A stretch of DNA of 16,205 bases. Origin: DAOUMF01 sp034411955 (GTDB lineage Bacteria; Chloroflexota; Dehalococcoidia; SM23-28-2; RBG-16-64-32). Position 1 is the stretch's first letter, and every line of letters begins with the position of its first letter. Both the position numbers and the translations under genes were made by a program. Shown here one piece after another: positions 1 through 7,914 of this stretch. The stretch is taken from positions 1 to 16,205 of the forward strand of contig DAOUMF010000200.1 of assembly GCA_034411955.1 (NCBI GenBank), given 5' to 3'. Under the pieces are notes generated by a model. That model was given only the letters and a program-made list of their open reading frames with translations. It ran no database searches and was not told the DNA's origin.

Positions 1-653
1 ACAGTGGAGACCAGGCTGGCCGCCTCGGCGTCATCGGCCCGCACCTGCAGGGCCAGAGCGCCCTGGCCCACGGCGGGCAGGATCACCTCCGTGGGAAGCA
101 CCTCCGCAGCGCGGTCAAGCCAGCCCAGGCGGGCCAGGCCCGCCGCCGCCAGCACGGCAGCGTCGTACCGCCCGTCCTCCACCTTGCGGATGCGGGTGTC
201 GACGTTGCCCCGGATGTCCGCGATGCGCAGGTCGGGGCGGGCGGCCAGGAGCTGGCTGGCCCGGCGGGGGCTGCCGGTGCCCACCGTGGCGCCGCTGGGC
301 AGATCGGCCAGGCTCAGGCCGCCGTGAGAGACGAGCGCATCACGCACGTCCTCCCGCTCCATGACGGCAGCGACTGTCAGCCCGTCTGCGGTGTTGGACG
401 GCATGTCTTTCAGGCTGTGCACGGCGATATCGATCTCGCTGGCCAGGAGGGCCCGCTCCAGTTCGGCCACGAACACTCCCCGCCCGCCGATCTCGCTCAG
501 GGAAGCGCGCGACCGATCACCGGTCGTGCGGATGACCCGCACCTCGAATCGGGCCGTGGGGCTAGCCCGGTGGAGAGCCTCCAGGGTCAGCGCCGTCTGG
601 CGCTGGGACAGGCGGCTGCCGCGGCTGCCGACGATGAATAGACGGCCGGACAC
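1..653 (-). CDS. hemC: Porphobilinogen deaminase (hydroxymethylbilane synthase), 3' end outside window
   Basis: Joins four porphobilinogen molecules into hydroxymethylbilane, the linear tetrapyrrole used for heme, siroheme and related cofactors, in the cytoplasm. About 217 residues are visible of the roughly 310 usual for the family. Motifs seen: IVGSRGSRLSQRQ near residues 7-19, HSLKDMP (79-85) with the catalytic Asp, GTGSPRR (125-131), RGNVDTR (148-154), and VGQGALALQV near the cut edge. The cysteine that carries the dipyrromethane cofactor lies beyond the window. The start is a GTG at 653, chosen because GGAG lies about 8 nt upstream and the protein then begins just before the first conserved strand. 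It follows hemA with 20 nt between stop and start, so it is the fourth gene of the tetrapyrrole operon. The identity is firm; the incomplete C-terminus is only due to the window limit. Confidence 0.95.
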   Translation of the reverse strand, partial: MSGRLFIVGSRGSRLSQRQTALTLEALHRASPTARFEVRVIRTTGDRSRASLSEIGGRGVFVAELERALLASEIDIAVHSLKDMPSNTADGLTVAAVMEREDVRDALVSHGGLSLADLPSGATVGTGSPRRASQLLAARPDLRIADIRGNVDTRIRKVEDGRYDAAVLAAAGLARLGWLDRAAEVLPTEVILPAVGQGALALQVRADDAEAASLVST

Positions 654-673
654 AATTTCCGCTCCGGCGGAGG

Positions 674-1954
674 CTAGCGCCGCTCCCGTGATGGCCCGGG
701 ACGCGCTTCGAACAGATCCCGCAGCGCCTCCACGTAGAGGCTGCTATCGGCGCCGCCCTTGAGCCGGGCGATGGGGCGGTCCAGCATCTTCTTGACGATG
801 GCGCGGCTCATCGCTTCGATGCGTGCCCTCTGTTCGTCATCGAGTTCCGTCAGAGCCCGCAGCGTCCTCTCCACCTCGCGCCGGCGGGTGTCCTCGGCCC
901 GCTCCCGCAGGGCGGCGATGACGGGGAGGACGTCCAGGGAGCGCCACCAGTCCATGAAGTCCTCCACCTCGTCCTCCACGTGCGCCTCCACTCGTAGGAG
1001 CTCGCGGCGGCGGCCGCGCATGCTGGCGCGGGAGACGGCCTGAATGTCGTCGATGTCGAACAGGCGCACAGCGGGGAGCTGCCGCACGGCGGGATCAACG
1101 TCGCGCGGGACGGCGATGTCGATGAGCACCAACTCCCTGCCGTTGCGGTTGCCGACGGCCGGCGCTATTAGCTCCGGTTCTAGTATGAACCCTTCGGCCC
1201 CGGTGCCGCTGATGACGATGTCGCTCTCGGCAATGGCCAGGGCCAGGTGGGAGAACGGAACGGCCTCCCCGCCGATCTCCTCTGCCAGGGCCGCGGCGCG
1301 TTGGCCGGTGCGGTTGGTCACCAATATCCGAGCGGCGCCGTTCTCGGCCAGGCTGCGGGCGGCCAGTTCACCCGTGGAGCCGGCGCTTATCACCAGCACC
1401 GTCCTCTCGTCCAGGGTGCCCGCGCTCTGCTTGGCCAGGGCCACTGCGGCGGAGCTGACGGAGACAGCGTAGCGACCGATGTTGGTCTGGCTGCGGGCCC
1501 GCTTGCCCACCCGGATCGCGGAGTGCAGCAGGCGGGAAAGGACGCCATTCAGCGACCCGGCTTCGGTGGCGGCGGACATAGCGTCCCGAACCTGGCCCAG
1601 AATCTGCGACTCCCCCAGAACCATGGAGTCTATCCCCGCGGCTACGCGGAACAGGTGTCGCACCGCCTCATCGTGGGTCAGGAAGTAGGTCAGCCGCGGG
1701 TGAACCTGGGTGTCCTTGCAGGCCGCCAGGGCGTCCAGCAGCCGTTCCGCTTGGGCGACGGCACCGTCGGTGGTGGCGTACAGCTCGGTGCGGTTGCAGG
1801 TAGAGAGGATGACGGCGCCGCCCAACCCGTCATGCAGTCGGCTGAGGGCAGCCGGCAACTCCTCGGCGGCGAAGGCAAGCTTCTCCCGCTCCGGCAGGGG
1901 CGCCGTGCGGTGGTTGAGGCCGACGCAGGTTACGACCAGCGGTTCGCGCTTCAC
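674..1954 (-). CDS. hemA: Glutamyl-tRNA reductase
   Basis: Reduces glutamyl-tRNA(Glu) with NADPH to glutamate-1-semialdehyde, the first committed step of the C5 route to 5-aminolevulinate. Length is 426 aa, normal for the family. The N-terminal catalytic domain has GLNHRTAP (12-19) and STCNRTELYA (51-60) with the thioester-forming Cys53. GESQILGQ (114-121) follows, then RVGKRARSQTNIG (148-160). The nucleotide-binding domain has VISAGSTGELAA (188-199), where many homologues have GAGxMG, and IAVPRDVDP (280-288). The rest is the helical dimerisation domain. The start is GTG at 1954, sharing a GTGA overlap with the stop of the upstream siroheme gene, with GAGGGAA just upstream. This overlap points to translational coupling. 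A C5-pathway hemA excludes the alternative ALA-synthase route for this organism's operon. Confidence 0.96.
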   Translation of the reverse strand: MKREPLVVTCVGLNHRTAPLPEREKLAFAAEELPAALSRLHDGLGGAVILSTCNRTELYATTDGAVAQAERLLDALAACKDTQVHPRLTYFLTHDEAVRHLFRVAAGIDSMVLGESQILGQVRDAMSAATEAGSLNGVLSRLLHSAIRVGKRARSQTNIGRYAVSVSSAAVALAKQSAGTLDERTVLVISAGSTGELAARSLAENGAARILVTNRTGQRAAALAEEIGGEAVPFSHLALAIAESDIVISGTGAEGFILEPELIAPAVGNRNGRELVLIDIAVPRDVDPAVRQLPAVRLFDIDDIQAVSRASMRGRRRELLRVEAHVEDEVEDFMDWWRSLDVLPVIAALRERAEDTRRREVERTLRALTELDDEQRARIEAMSRAIVKKMLDRPIARLKGGADSSLYVEALRDLFEARPGPSRERR

Positions 1955-2589
1955 GTTTCCCTCGCCGGCTCAAGCAGCGAGCGCAGCAGCCGCTGCTTCG
2001 CCTCGTCCAGGTTCCCTTGGCCAAGGAGACGCTTCACCTCAGCGTCCAGGGCTGTGTTCCAGACGTCCGGCTCCACCGAGACACCGCGATCACGAAGCTC
2101 ACGGCGCACCTCAGCCACTAGGTTCAGCATCTCAGCGTACTCCTCGGTGAGGAACTCTTGCAGGTCCTCCCGCAGCTTGCGGGCCATTGCCGGGCTGCCC
2201 GCGCTCGTGGAAACAGCGACGATGATGTCACCGCGGCGCACGATGCTGGGCATGATGAAGTCGCAATTGGCGGGATCGTCTACGGCATTCACCCAGACGC
2301 CCCGCTGCTTGCCCTCGCGGGCCACCGCGGCGTTCAGCGAGCGGTCATCGGTGCCGACAATGGCGAGGACGTGGCCGTCCAGGTCGCCAGACCTATACTC
2401 GCGGGCGATGTGCTTGACCCGCTCCGCGGCGACCAGGGCCTCTAGGTCGGGATGTAGCGCGGGGCTAACCACGGTCACCTGAGAGCCCGCGTCCAGGAGA
2501 CCTTCTACCTTGCGCAGGGCCACCTGGCCGCCGCCGATGACGACTGCCGGCTTGCCGGCGATGTCCAGGAACACCGGGTAGTAGCGCAT
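1951..2589 (-). CDS. Precorrin-2 dehydrogenase / sirohydrochlorin ferrochelatase (siroheme synthase N-domain)
   Basis: Oxidises precorrin-2 to sirohydrochlorin with NAD+ and may insert iron to give siroheme, like Met8p or the N-terminal half of CysG. Length is 212 aa, the usual size of the stand-alone form; there is no uroporphyrinogen methyltransferase domain. Residues 16-32 carry the dinucleotide-binding loop VIGGGQVALRKVEGLL. Residues 100-106 (VNAVDDP) include the Asp pair at the position of the catalytic aspartate. The family block IMPSIVRRGDIIVAVSTSA (112-130) and GSPAMARKLRE follow. The ATG start at 2589 lies 6 nt after the stop of the MerR-type gene, with only a weak AGGG upstream. Its stop overlaps the hemA start by GTGA. 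Placement with hemA and hemC is common in bacteria that make siroheme from the same pool. Symbols differ among species (cysG N-domain, sirC, met8), so none is given. Confidence 0.9.
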   Translation of the reverse strand: MRYYPVFLDIAGKPAVVIGGGQVALRKVEGLLDAGSQVTVVSPALHPDLEALVAAERVKHIAREYRSGDLDGHVLAIVGTDDRSLNAAVAREGKQRGVWVNAVDDPANCDFIMPSIVRRGDIIVAVSTSAGSPAMARKLREDLQEFLTEEYAEMLNLVAEVRRELRDRGVSVEPDVWNTALDAEVKRLLGQGNLDEAKQRLLRSLLEPARET

Positions 2590-2595
2590 GTGGCC

Positions 2596-3261
2596 CTAGT
2601 TGGCGCTTGCTACTGGCGTCTCCGCTTGCTCGTAAGCCTCAGCGAGGGCCAGGAGCACTTGGTCAGCGAGGTTGGCCAGGAGCTCCCACACCTCCACCGC
2701 CTCCTCGGCCGAGAGGTCGTTTTTCTGGGCCAGTTCCATGGCCGCGTCGTCCAGACCCTTGCGGAAGAAGGTGAACGCCTCCACGGCGTCGCGGATGCTG
2801 AGATGGTCGGCGACGAGCTCCTTCCCATAGTCGTGGCCGATCTCTCGCGCCTCGTCGATGAGATGGGAGCGGCGGGCGCCCTTGGTCATGTACTCGGAGA
2901 CCAGGGATACCAGCCGCTGGCCTAGGGTGCGCAGACGCTCGCGCTCGTCCTCGGACATGCCGGAGTACCAGGGGGCCCGGCCGCGGCCCCGCTGCAGGCG
3001 GCGGCGGATGCGGGTGAGGGCGAGCTGTCCCAGGGAGGTGTAGGGCTCGCCGCTGGCCCCGCTGCGTCCGGCCACCAAGGCTCGCAGGTCCTCCTCGGAG
3101 AAGCGGCGGTGGCCGCCAGGGGTTCGGAAGGAGCGAACATGACCGGCATCAGCCCAGCGCCTGAGCGTGGACTCGTTGACGCCCAGGAGCTTGCAGGCCT
3201 GACCGAGGGTGATCCAACGGGTGGAGAAGGACTCGGATGTGTCACGAAAGCGATTAACCAC
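2596..3261 (-). CDS. MerR-type helix-turn-helix regulator heading the tetrapyrrole operon
   Basis: The N-terminus carries a MerR/BldC-type winged helix: TRWITLGQACKLLGVNEST near residues 14-32, then LRRWADAGHVRSFRTPGGHR and RFSEEDL. RTPGGHRRF is typical of this class. The rest (about residues 75-221) is helical and charged, with a segment ADHLSIRDAVEAFTFFRKGL that resembles the N-terminal helical domain of RsbRD-like sensors; that resemblance is from memory and unsure. There is no metal-binding Cys set of the MerR metal sensors. The GTG at 3261 is preferred because GTGAGG (3271-3276) sits 9 nt upstream; an in-frame GTG at 3276 is open but has no Shine-Dalgarno site. It is the first gene of the operon and ends 6 nt before the siroheme gene, so it probably controls tetrapyrrole synthesis, perhaps autogenously. 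The ligand is unknown. Confidence 0.85.
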   Translation of the reverse strand: MVNRFRDTSESFSTRWITLGQACKLLGVNESTLRRWADAGHVRSFRTPGGHRRFSEEDLRALVAGRSGASGEPYTSLGQLALTRIRRRLQRGRGRAPWYSGMSEDERERLRTLGQRLVSLVSEYMTKGARRSHLIDEAREIGHDYGKELVADHLSIRDAVEAFTFFRKGLDDAAMELAQKNDLSAEEAVEVWELLANLADQVLLALAEAYEQAETPVASAN

Positions 3262-3312
3262 AGGCACGAACCTCACTAAAGCTATTTGAAAAACCGATGG
3301 GGCGCTACGGCA

Positions 3313-3342
3313 ATTCTATAATGCTGCTGTTTTTCCAGTCAA
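3313..3342 (-). promoter_or_regulatory. Sigma-70-type promoter of the tetrapyrrole operon
   Basis: Read on the minus strand, TTGACT (3337-3342) and TAGAAT (3313-3318) are separated by 18 bp. The surrounding bases are AT-rich, in contrast to the GC-rich neighbourhood. Transcription would start near 3306, leaving a leader of about 45 nt before the GTG at 3261. No inverted repeat typical of a MerR operator was found between the two boxes. Confidence 0.7.
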
Positions 3343-3376
3343 GCATCACGAATACCAACAAGCGTATCGAGAAGTG

Positions 3377-4684
3377 TCAGCTTGTCCCCTCCAGCGCGGC
3401 CCTGGTGTAGGGCAGGAAGGTGCTTATGACGTCTACGCGGGAATCCAGGTGCTTGCCCAGACCGCTCAGGAGCCCCGCCACACGCATGATGAGCAGGAAC
3501 TCACGCGGGATCTCCACCAGGGGGTTGGCCCGAACGGCCTGGGCGATCCGGGCATTGGCCTCGGCCACCAGGTCGGGGTCGGCGTAGGCGCGGCCGGGGG
3601 CGCTGCTCTCCATGAAGGCGCGCCCCATCGCTAAAAAGGGCGTCGGATCATCGGCGCGTTTCACGCGAAAGCCCAGGTCACGGAAGGCCCGGACCATCTC
3701 GCCCGCGTTGCTGGTGATCATGGCGTTGACCAGCTTGGCGTAGCCCAGGCGGAAGTGGTCGTCCAGCTTGCGGCAGAGGCCGAAGTCCAGCATGATCAGT
3801 TGCGGTCCCGGTCGGACAAACAGGTTGCCCGGATGCGGGTCGGCGTGGAACATCCCATGCAGGAACAACTGCTCGCAGTAGGCGCCGGTGACGAGCCGGG
3901 AGATGGCCTGGCGGTCGATACCAGCGGCCTGGAGGGCATCGACATCGGTGATCTTGATGCCTTCCAGGAAGTCCATGACCAAGACGCGGCGCGTGGTGTA
4001 CTCCCAGTGGATGTGGGGGACGATGATCTCGCGGCTTGAGCCGAAGTTGTCGGCGATGAGCTCCGCGTTGTGACCTTCGTTGATGAAGTCCAGCTCCAGG
4101 GGCACGTTGCGGCTGATCTCTTTGACGATGGGGCTGAAGTCAAGGTTTCTCTCCAGGGCGGCGAGGATGCGTAGCAGAAACCGGATGCTGTCCAGGTCCG
4201 TTTGGATGACCTCCCAGATGCCCGGGTACTGGACTTTGACGGCGACGGTGTGGCCATCCTTGAGGGTGGCCCTGTGGACCTGGGCCAGGGAGGCGGCGGC
4301 GATGGGCTCCCGATCGAACTGGGGGAACACTTCGGCGAGGGGGCGTCCGAGCTCGCGGGTGATCTGGCCCTCGATGATCGAGAACGGACGCGGCGGGATC
4401 TGATCCTGCAATCGCGAGAGGGTGGCCACGTACTCGTCGGGGATGAGATCAGGGCGGGAGCCCAGGATCTGGCCGAACTTGATCAGCAGGCCCTGCTGCC
4501 GGACGGCCAGCTCGTAGAGCTGCCGGGCGGACCACTCATGGTGGGCGTTGCGGCGGGCATCCGCCTCCTCCGGCGCTAGGCCCAAGCGGCGCTCGCGGAT
4601 GGTGATCGCCTTGTAGCCCGCATAGACGCGGGCCGCCAAAGAGGAGACGGCCAGGAAGCGACGGATACGGTCTCGGGTGTCCAT
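3377..4684 (-). CDS. ABC1/AarF/UbiB-family atypical kinase
   Basis: A 435-aa member of the ABC1 atypical kinase/ATPase family, whose members support ubiquinone or other isoprenoid-lipid metabolism. Seen in order: the family-specific KFGQ motif (69-72) in a block ending in the conserved DEYVATLSRLQDQIPP; the Ala-rich nucleotide loop AAASLAQVH (129-137) that replaces the Gly-rich loop; Lys150 in AVKVQYPG; ELD (197-199); the catalytic loop FHADPHPGN (279-287); and the metal-binding LDFG (299-302). All key residues are intact. No C-terminal transmembrane pair of the UbiB type is evident, so it may be soluble or peripheral. The ATG at 4684 has no good Shine-Dalgarno site. It is followed by the operon promoter at 3342, and no terminator is seen between them. 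Substrate is not known. Confidence 0.92.
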   Translation of the reverse strand: MDTRDRIRRFLAVSSLAARVYAGYKAITIRERRLGLAPEEADARRNAHHEWSARQLYELAVRQQGLLIKFGQILGSRPDLIPDEYVATLSRLQDQIPPRPFSIIEGQITRELGRPLAEVFPQFDREPIAAASLAQVHRATLKDGHTVAVKVQYPGIWEVIQTDLDSIRFLLRILAALERNLDFSPIVKEISRNVPLELDFINEGHNAELIADNFGSSREIIVPHIHWEYTTRRVLVMDFLEGIKITDVDALQAAGIDRQAISRLVTGAYCEQLFLHGMFHADPHPGNLFVRPGPQLIMLDFGLCRKLDDHFRLGYAKLVNAMITSNAGEMVRAFRDLGFRVKRADDPTPFLAMGRAFMESSAPGRAYADPDLVAEANARIAQAVRANPLVEIPREFLLIMRVAGLLSGLGKHLDSRVDVISTFLPYTRAALEGTS

Positions 4685-4755
4685 GCTTACACTACATTCC
4701 CATTATGTAGGGGCGACAGATTGGGGTCGAGCCTGCGGCAGCACGCTGGAGAGCC

Positions 4756-4971
4756 ACGGGCCGGATCAGGAAGCCGGGCGGCTGGTCCCTGGACTTCGGC
4801 ATCGGCCCGGGGGACCGCACCATCCTCGGGGATCTGGTCCAGAAGGTGCCCCAGGAGGAGCTGTGGCACTGGGCGGCCCATGTGGTCCAGCCTGACCTCA
4901 GCGAGAACGTCTGCAAGACGCGCCTGCACCCCGGTAGCTCCATAGACGACGGCCACCTCCGGGACTGGTAG
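4756..4971 (+). pseudogene. 3' fragment of an unidentified coding sequence without a start codon
   Basis: From about 4756 to the TAG at 4969-4971 one plus-strand frame has a clear coding pattern. From 4786 on, roughly two thirds G/C at first codon positions, about 40% at second and over 90% at third. The protein is well composed: SLDFGIGPGDRTILGDLVQK begins at 4786, then PQEELWHWAAHVVQPDL, ending in SSIDDGHLRDW. The frame contains no ATG, GTG or TTG between the upstream stop (TAG, 4708-4710) and this block. The first plausible initiator is ATC at 4765, about 11 nt after GGAGAG. The block looks like the end of a truncated gene, a gene whose ATG became ATC, or one that has been frameshifted near 4765-4785. 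The family was not recognised. An open minus-strand frame (4687-4977) lies opposite but has antisense-like composition. Confidence 0.5.
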
Positions 4972-5043
4972 CCGCATCTCATCCCTTCCGCAGACGGGCG
5001 ACGCCGACTGTGCGTCGTCGTATACTGTCCGGAGGGAAAAGAG

Positions 5044-6612
5044 ATGGCGGGTGATAGTGAGGTAGCAGCGTCGGAGCCGTGGGGCTCGCTCGCGGCGCTG
5101 GACCCGTTCTCATCCCAGGGGGCGAGAGCCCGCCTGCTGGCCCTGGCAGTTCTCCTGGCGCTTTCAGCGTTACCGTTGGCTTTCCTGGCGCCGCTGTTCG
5201 AGGCGCCGTTCGACCCCGATCAGGGCGGCTACGCAACTATCGCCCGTGGCTGGCTGGATGGGGCGATTCCCTATCGCGACCTGTGGGACAACAAGGGCCC
5301 CCTGCTCTTCCTCTGGTATGCCGCCTCCTTCAGGTGGCTGGGCGAGGGCGTGGTGGCGCCGCGGGTGGCGGCCGCTGTCGCCGCGGGGCTCAGCGTCCCC
5401 TTCGTCTGGGCTACGACGAGGACGCTGTTCGGCCGCCGAGAGGCGGCGCTGGCCGCGGCCCTGTTCGCCCTGTCCTTCGGCAACGTGTACCTCCAGGTGA
5501 CGGCGAACGCAGAGGTGTTCATGCTCCTGCCCCTGACCGCCGGGCTATGGGCCTTTGCCGTCGGCGCCCGGGGCGGCGGCCTCCCGTGGTTCCTTGCCGC
5601 AGGGGTGTTCACTTCCCTGGCGATGTTTACCCGCCAGTCGGCCCTATGGACGTTCGTGGGCTACGGGGCATGGCTGGGGGTGTTGTTTCTTCGCGAGCCG
5701 GAGGAGAGGCGACGTCAGGCGGAGGCGATGGCCGCGCTGGCACTGGGAGCAGTGCTGGCGGCAGTGCCCTTCGTGGTCTACTTCGCGGCCCATAGCGCCC
5801 TGTACGAGCTCTGGTACGCGATGTTCGCCTTCAACTGGGTGTGGGCGGGAGAGTTCCCGATCGTCGCCAAGCTGCTGCCGCCTCTGTTCCTAGACCCGAC
5901 GCCGTTGGTGGGTGGGCTTGTGTTCTGGGCGCTGGCTGGGGTGGGCGTGTGGCGACTATGGCTGCGGGGAGACCGCTTCGCCTGGCTGGTAATTCTCTTC
6001 CTGCTGTCCTCAGAGGCGGCGGCCCAGACCCTGGGCAAGACCTCGCCTCACTACTCGGTGCAACTGCTGCCGGGGGCGGCGGTGGCGGCGGGCGTGGGCC
6101 TGCCCTACGTCTGGGAGCGCTGGCGCCAGGGGCACCGGCGCCTGGGGATGGCGATGATGGCGGCGACTGCCGTGATGGTGGCCGCCGCGGTCTTCGTCTA
6201 CACTCGCCCCACGCCGGCCGATCGCTTCGAGGTCCAGTACAGGTTCCGCGATTACGCGCAGGACGCCATTGAGGCGCCGGCGATAGCCGAGGTTGTGGAG
6301 ACGATGACGCAGCCAGGCGACTACGTATACGAATGGGGACGGGAGAGCGAGATCTACTTCCTGGCCGACCGCCAGCCAGCCAGCCGCTGGCTTCACAACC
6401 GCCCCTACAAGGTGGACAGGTCCATCATGGCCGAGGTCATCGACGACCTTGAGGAGAAACGTCCCACGGTGATCCTGCTGACGTTCGAGGAAGACGAGTA
6501 TGAGGGGGCCAAGTACGGCCCGCCGCCGGAGCTGGGAGCGTATCTGGAGCGTCACTACGACTACGTGGGACGAGTGCAGTACGCCGAGCTGTACCGGTTG
6601 CAGGAGGAGTAG
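5044..6612 (+). CDS. GT39-like multi-spanning membrane glycosyltransferase (GT-C fold)
   Basis: A 522-aa integral membrane protein resembling the ArnT/PMT (GT39) class, which moves sugars from polyprenyl-phosphate donors onto lipids, glycans or proteins on the outer face of the membrane. The first membrane helix is at about residues 31-53. The first outer loop then has FDPDQGGYATIARGWLDG (57-74), with acidic residues at the position of the catalytic Asp, and PYRDLWDNKGPLLFLWY (77-93), a hallmark of this group. Several more hydrophobic helices run to about residue 385. A soluble tail of about 130 residues is rich in acidic and aromatic residues. The ATG is supported by GGAGGG (5031-5036), 7 nt upstream. 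A TATACT (5021-5026) could be a -10 box, but no -35 box fits. The next gene, a probable polyprenol-phosphate mannose synthase, starts right at its stop codon and may supply its donor. Confidence 0.85.
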   Translation: MAGDSEVAASEPWGSLAALDPFSSQGARARLLALAVLLALSALPLAFLAPLFEAPFDPDQGGYATIARGWLDGAIPYRDLWDNKGPLLFLWYAASFRWLGEGVVAPRVAAAVAAGLSVPFVWATTRTLFGRREAALAAALFALSFGNVYLQVTANAEVFMLLPLTAGLWAFAVGARGGGLPWFLAAGVFTSLAMFTRQSALWTFVGYGAWLGVLFLREPEERRRQAEAMAALALGAVLAAVPFVVYFAAHSALYELWYAMFAFNWVWAGEFPIVAKLLPPLFLDPTPLVGGLVFWALAGVGVWRLWLRGDRFAWLVILFLLSSEAAAQTLGKTSPHYSVQLLPGAAVAAGVGLPYVWERWRQGHRRLGMAMMAATAVMVAAAVFVYTRPTPADRFEVQYRFRDYAQDAIEAPAIAEVVETMTQPGDYVYEWGRESEIYFLADRQPASRWLHNRPYKVDRSIMAEVIDDLEEKRPTVILLTFEEDEYEGAKYGPPPELGAYLERHYDYVGRVQYAELYRLQEE

Positions 6613-7785
6613 TTGGCGGTGCGCAGGTGGCCAGATCGGCTGAGGGAGATCCCCCTGCCGCGGCTGGCGCGGTTCGTGCTGGTGGGGGCCAGTGGCGTGG
6701 CGGTGAACACCGGCATGCTCTGGTTGCTGCGCTCCGGCGGCGGGCTGCCTCTGCCCGCCGCCAGCGCCCTGGCCATCGAGACGGCCATCTGGAACAACTT
6801 CCTCCTCAACGACCTCTGGACATTTCATGGGGAGCGGCAGCGACGGCCTTGGTGGACGCGAGCGGTGGCATTCCACGCAACAGCAGCTGCGGCGGCGTTG
6901 ATGAACCTGGCGCTGCTGCTGGCGCTGGTCACCTGGGCAGGAATGCACTACCTCATCGCCAACCTGATAGCCATAGCGGTCGCGGCCGCCGTCAACTACA
7001 GCCTGAGCGCGCTCTGGACTTGGCGCCCTCCGGCTCCCCGGCCGCGCGTTGCCACGGGGGTTTGGCCTACCGCCGGCAAGAAGATCGTGATCGTGCCCAC
7101 CTACAATGAGGCGGAGAACGTGGAGCCACTGGTGGAGGGTGTCCTGGCCCAGGGATCGGACTACGAGGTGCTGGTGGTGGATGACGCCTCGCCCGACGGC
7201 ACCGCAGAGATCGTGGCAGCCAGGGCGGAGACGGAACTGCGACTGCACCTGCTGCGGCGGAATGGGAAACTGGGACCGGGGACAGCCTGCGCGGACGGCT
7301 TCCTGGAGGCGATGCGCCTGGGAGCCGACCTGGTTCTGCAGATGGACTGTGACCTCTCCCATGACCCGGCGGATCTCCCCAGGCTGGTAGCGACGGCGGC
7401 CGACATGACAAGTGGATCACGCTACGTGGTAGGGGGCGGGATCGTGGGCTGGCCGTGGTACCGTCGCTTGCTCAGCCGGGTGATCAGCCTGGCCTGCCGC
7501 GCTCTGCTGGGGGTGCCGCTGCGGGACGTCACCGGCGGGCTCAAGTGCTGGCGCCGCCACGTGCTGGAAGAACTGCCCCTGGAGGAGGTCCGCTGCCGGG
7601 GCCGCGCCTTCCAGATAGAGATGAACTTCCTCTGCTGGCGGGCCGGTTACTCCATGGCGGAGGTGCCGGTGACCGTCGTTCACCGGGCCCAGCGGCGCTC
7701 CACGCTCTCCCTCGCGACCACCCTGGAGGCGGCGGCCCTGCTCTGGAGGCTGTCCCTGGGCACGCCTTCCCTGCGCCGCGACTAA
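6613..7785 (+). CDS. GtrA-like membrane domain fused to GT2 polyprenol-phosphate mannose synthase
   Basis: A 390-aa two-domain protein. Residues 19-138 are GtrA-like, with four hydrophobic helices and family blocks RFVLVGASGVAVNTGMLWLL and WNNFLLNDLWTF. Residues 156-370 are a GT2 fold: IVPTYNEAENVEPLV (160-174), VVDDASPDGTAEI (188-200), LQMDCDLSHDPADL (242-255) with the DxD metal site, GSRYVVGGGIVGW (268-280) and LRDVTGGLKCWRR (303-315), all typical of dolichol/polyprenol-phosphate mannose synthases. The enzyme should make polyprenyl-phosphate mannose (or a related hexose) from the nucleotide sugar on the inner membrane face. Known fusions usually carry GtrA after GT2; here the order is reversed. 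The TTG at 6613 follows the previous stop directly, 5 nt after AGGAGG (6602-6607). A GTG at 6619 is an equally possible start. Translational coupling with the GT39-like gene is likely. Confidence 0.88.
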   Translation: MAVRRWPDRLREIPLPRLARFVLVGASGVAVNTGMLWLLRSGGGLPLPAASALAIETAIWNNFLLNDLWTFHGERQRRPWWTRAVAFHATAAAAALMNLALLLALVTWAGMHYLIANLIAIAVAAAVNYSLSALWTWRPPAPRPRVATGVWPTAGKKIVIVPTYNEAENVEPLVEGVLAQGSDYEVLVVDDASPDGTAEIVAARAETELRLHLLRRNGKLGPGTACADGFLEAMRLGADLVLQMDCDLSHDPADLPRLVATAADMTSGSRYVVGGGIVGWPWYRRLLSRVISLACRALLGVPLRDVTGGLKCWRRHVLEELPLEEVRCRGRAFQIEMNFLCWRAGYSMAEVPVTVVHRAQRRSTLSLATTLEAAALLWRLSLGTPSLRRD

Positions 7786-7914
7786 GTGAACGCGTTATTT
7801 ACCCTGCGACTGTAACGAGCAACGCGCTATCTGCCGTCTAAGCTCATAGGGACCGCACGACCCGCTGCGGCAGTGATGGCAATTGAGAGCCTGGCGAAGG
7901 AAGGGTCTAGGCGT

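Noticed and set aside
1247..2482. Long plus-strand open frame opposite hemA and the siroheme gene
   Set aside because: Both genes opposite are certain from motifs. The plus-strand product changes character midway and has antisense-type composition.
4687..4977. Minus-strand open frame with ATG that ends 2 nt before the ABC1-kinase start
   Set aside because: The tight spacing is attractive, but the G/C pattern by codon position clearly favours the plus-strand frame, and the predicted protein has antisense-like composition.
6010..7362. Long open frame (about 450 codons) on the minus strand opposite the glycosyltransferase genes
   Set aside because: It lies opposite two genes with clear GT motifs and strong plus-strand codon bias. 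Its protein is rich in Arg, His, Gln and Pro with no recognisable domain, as expected for an antisense frame in GC-rich DNA.
7786..7835. Possible terminator after the GtrA-GT2 gene (CGCGTT ... AACGCG)
   Set aside because: The arms are only 6 bp with a loop of about 28 nt and no T run, so it is likely chance.
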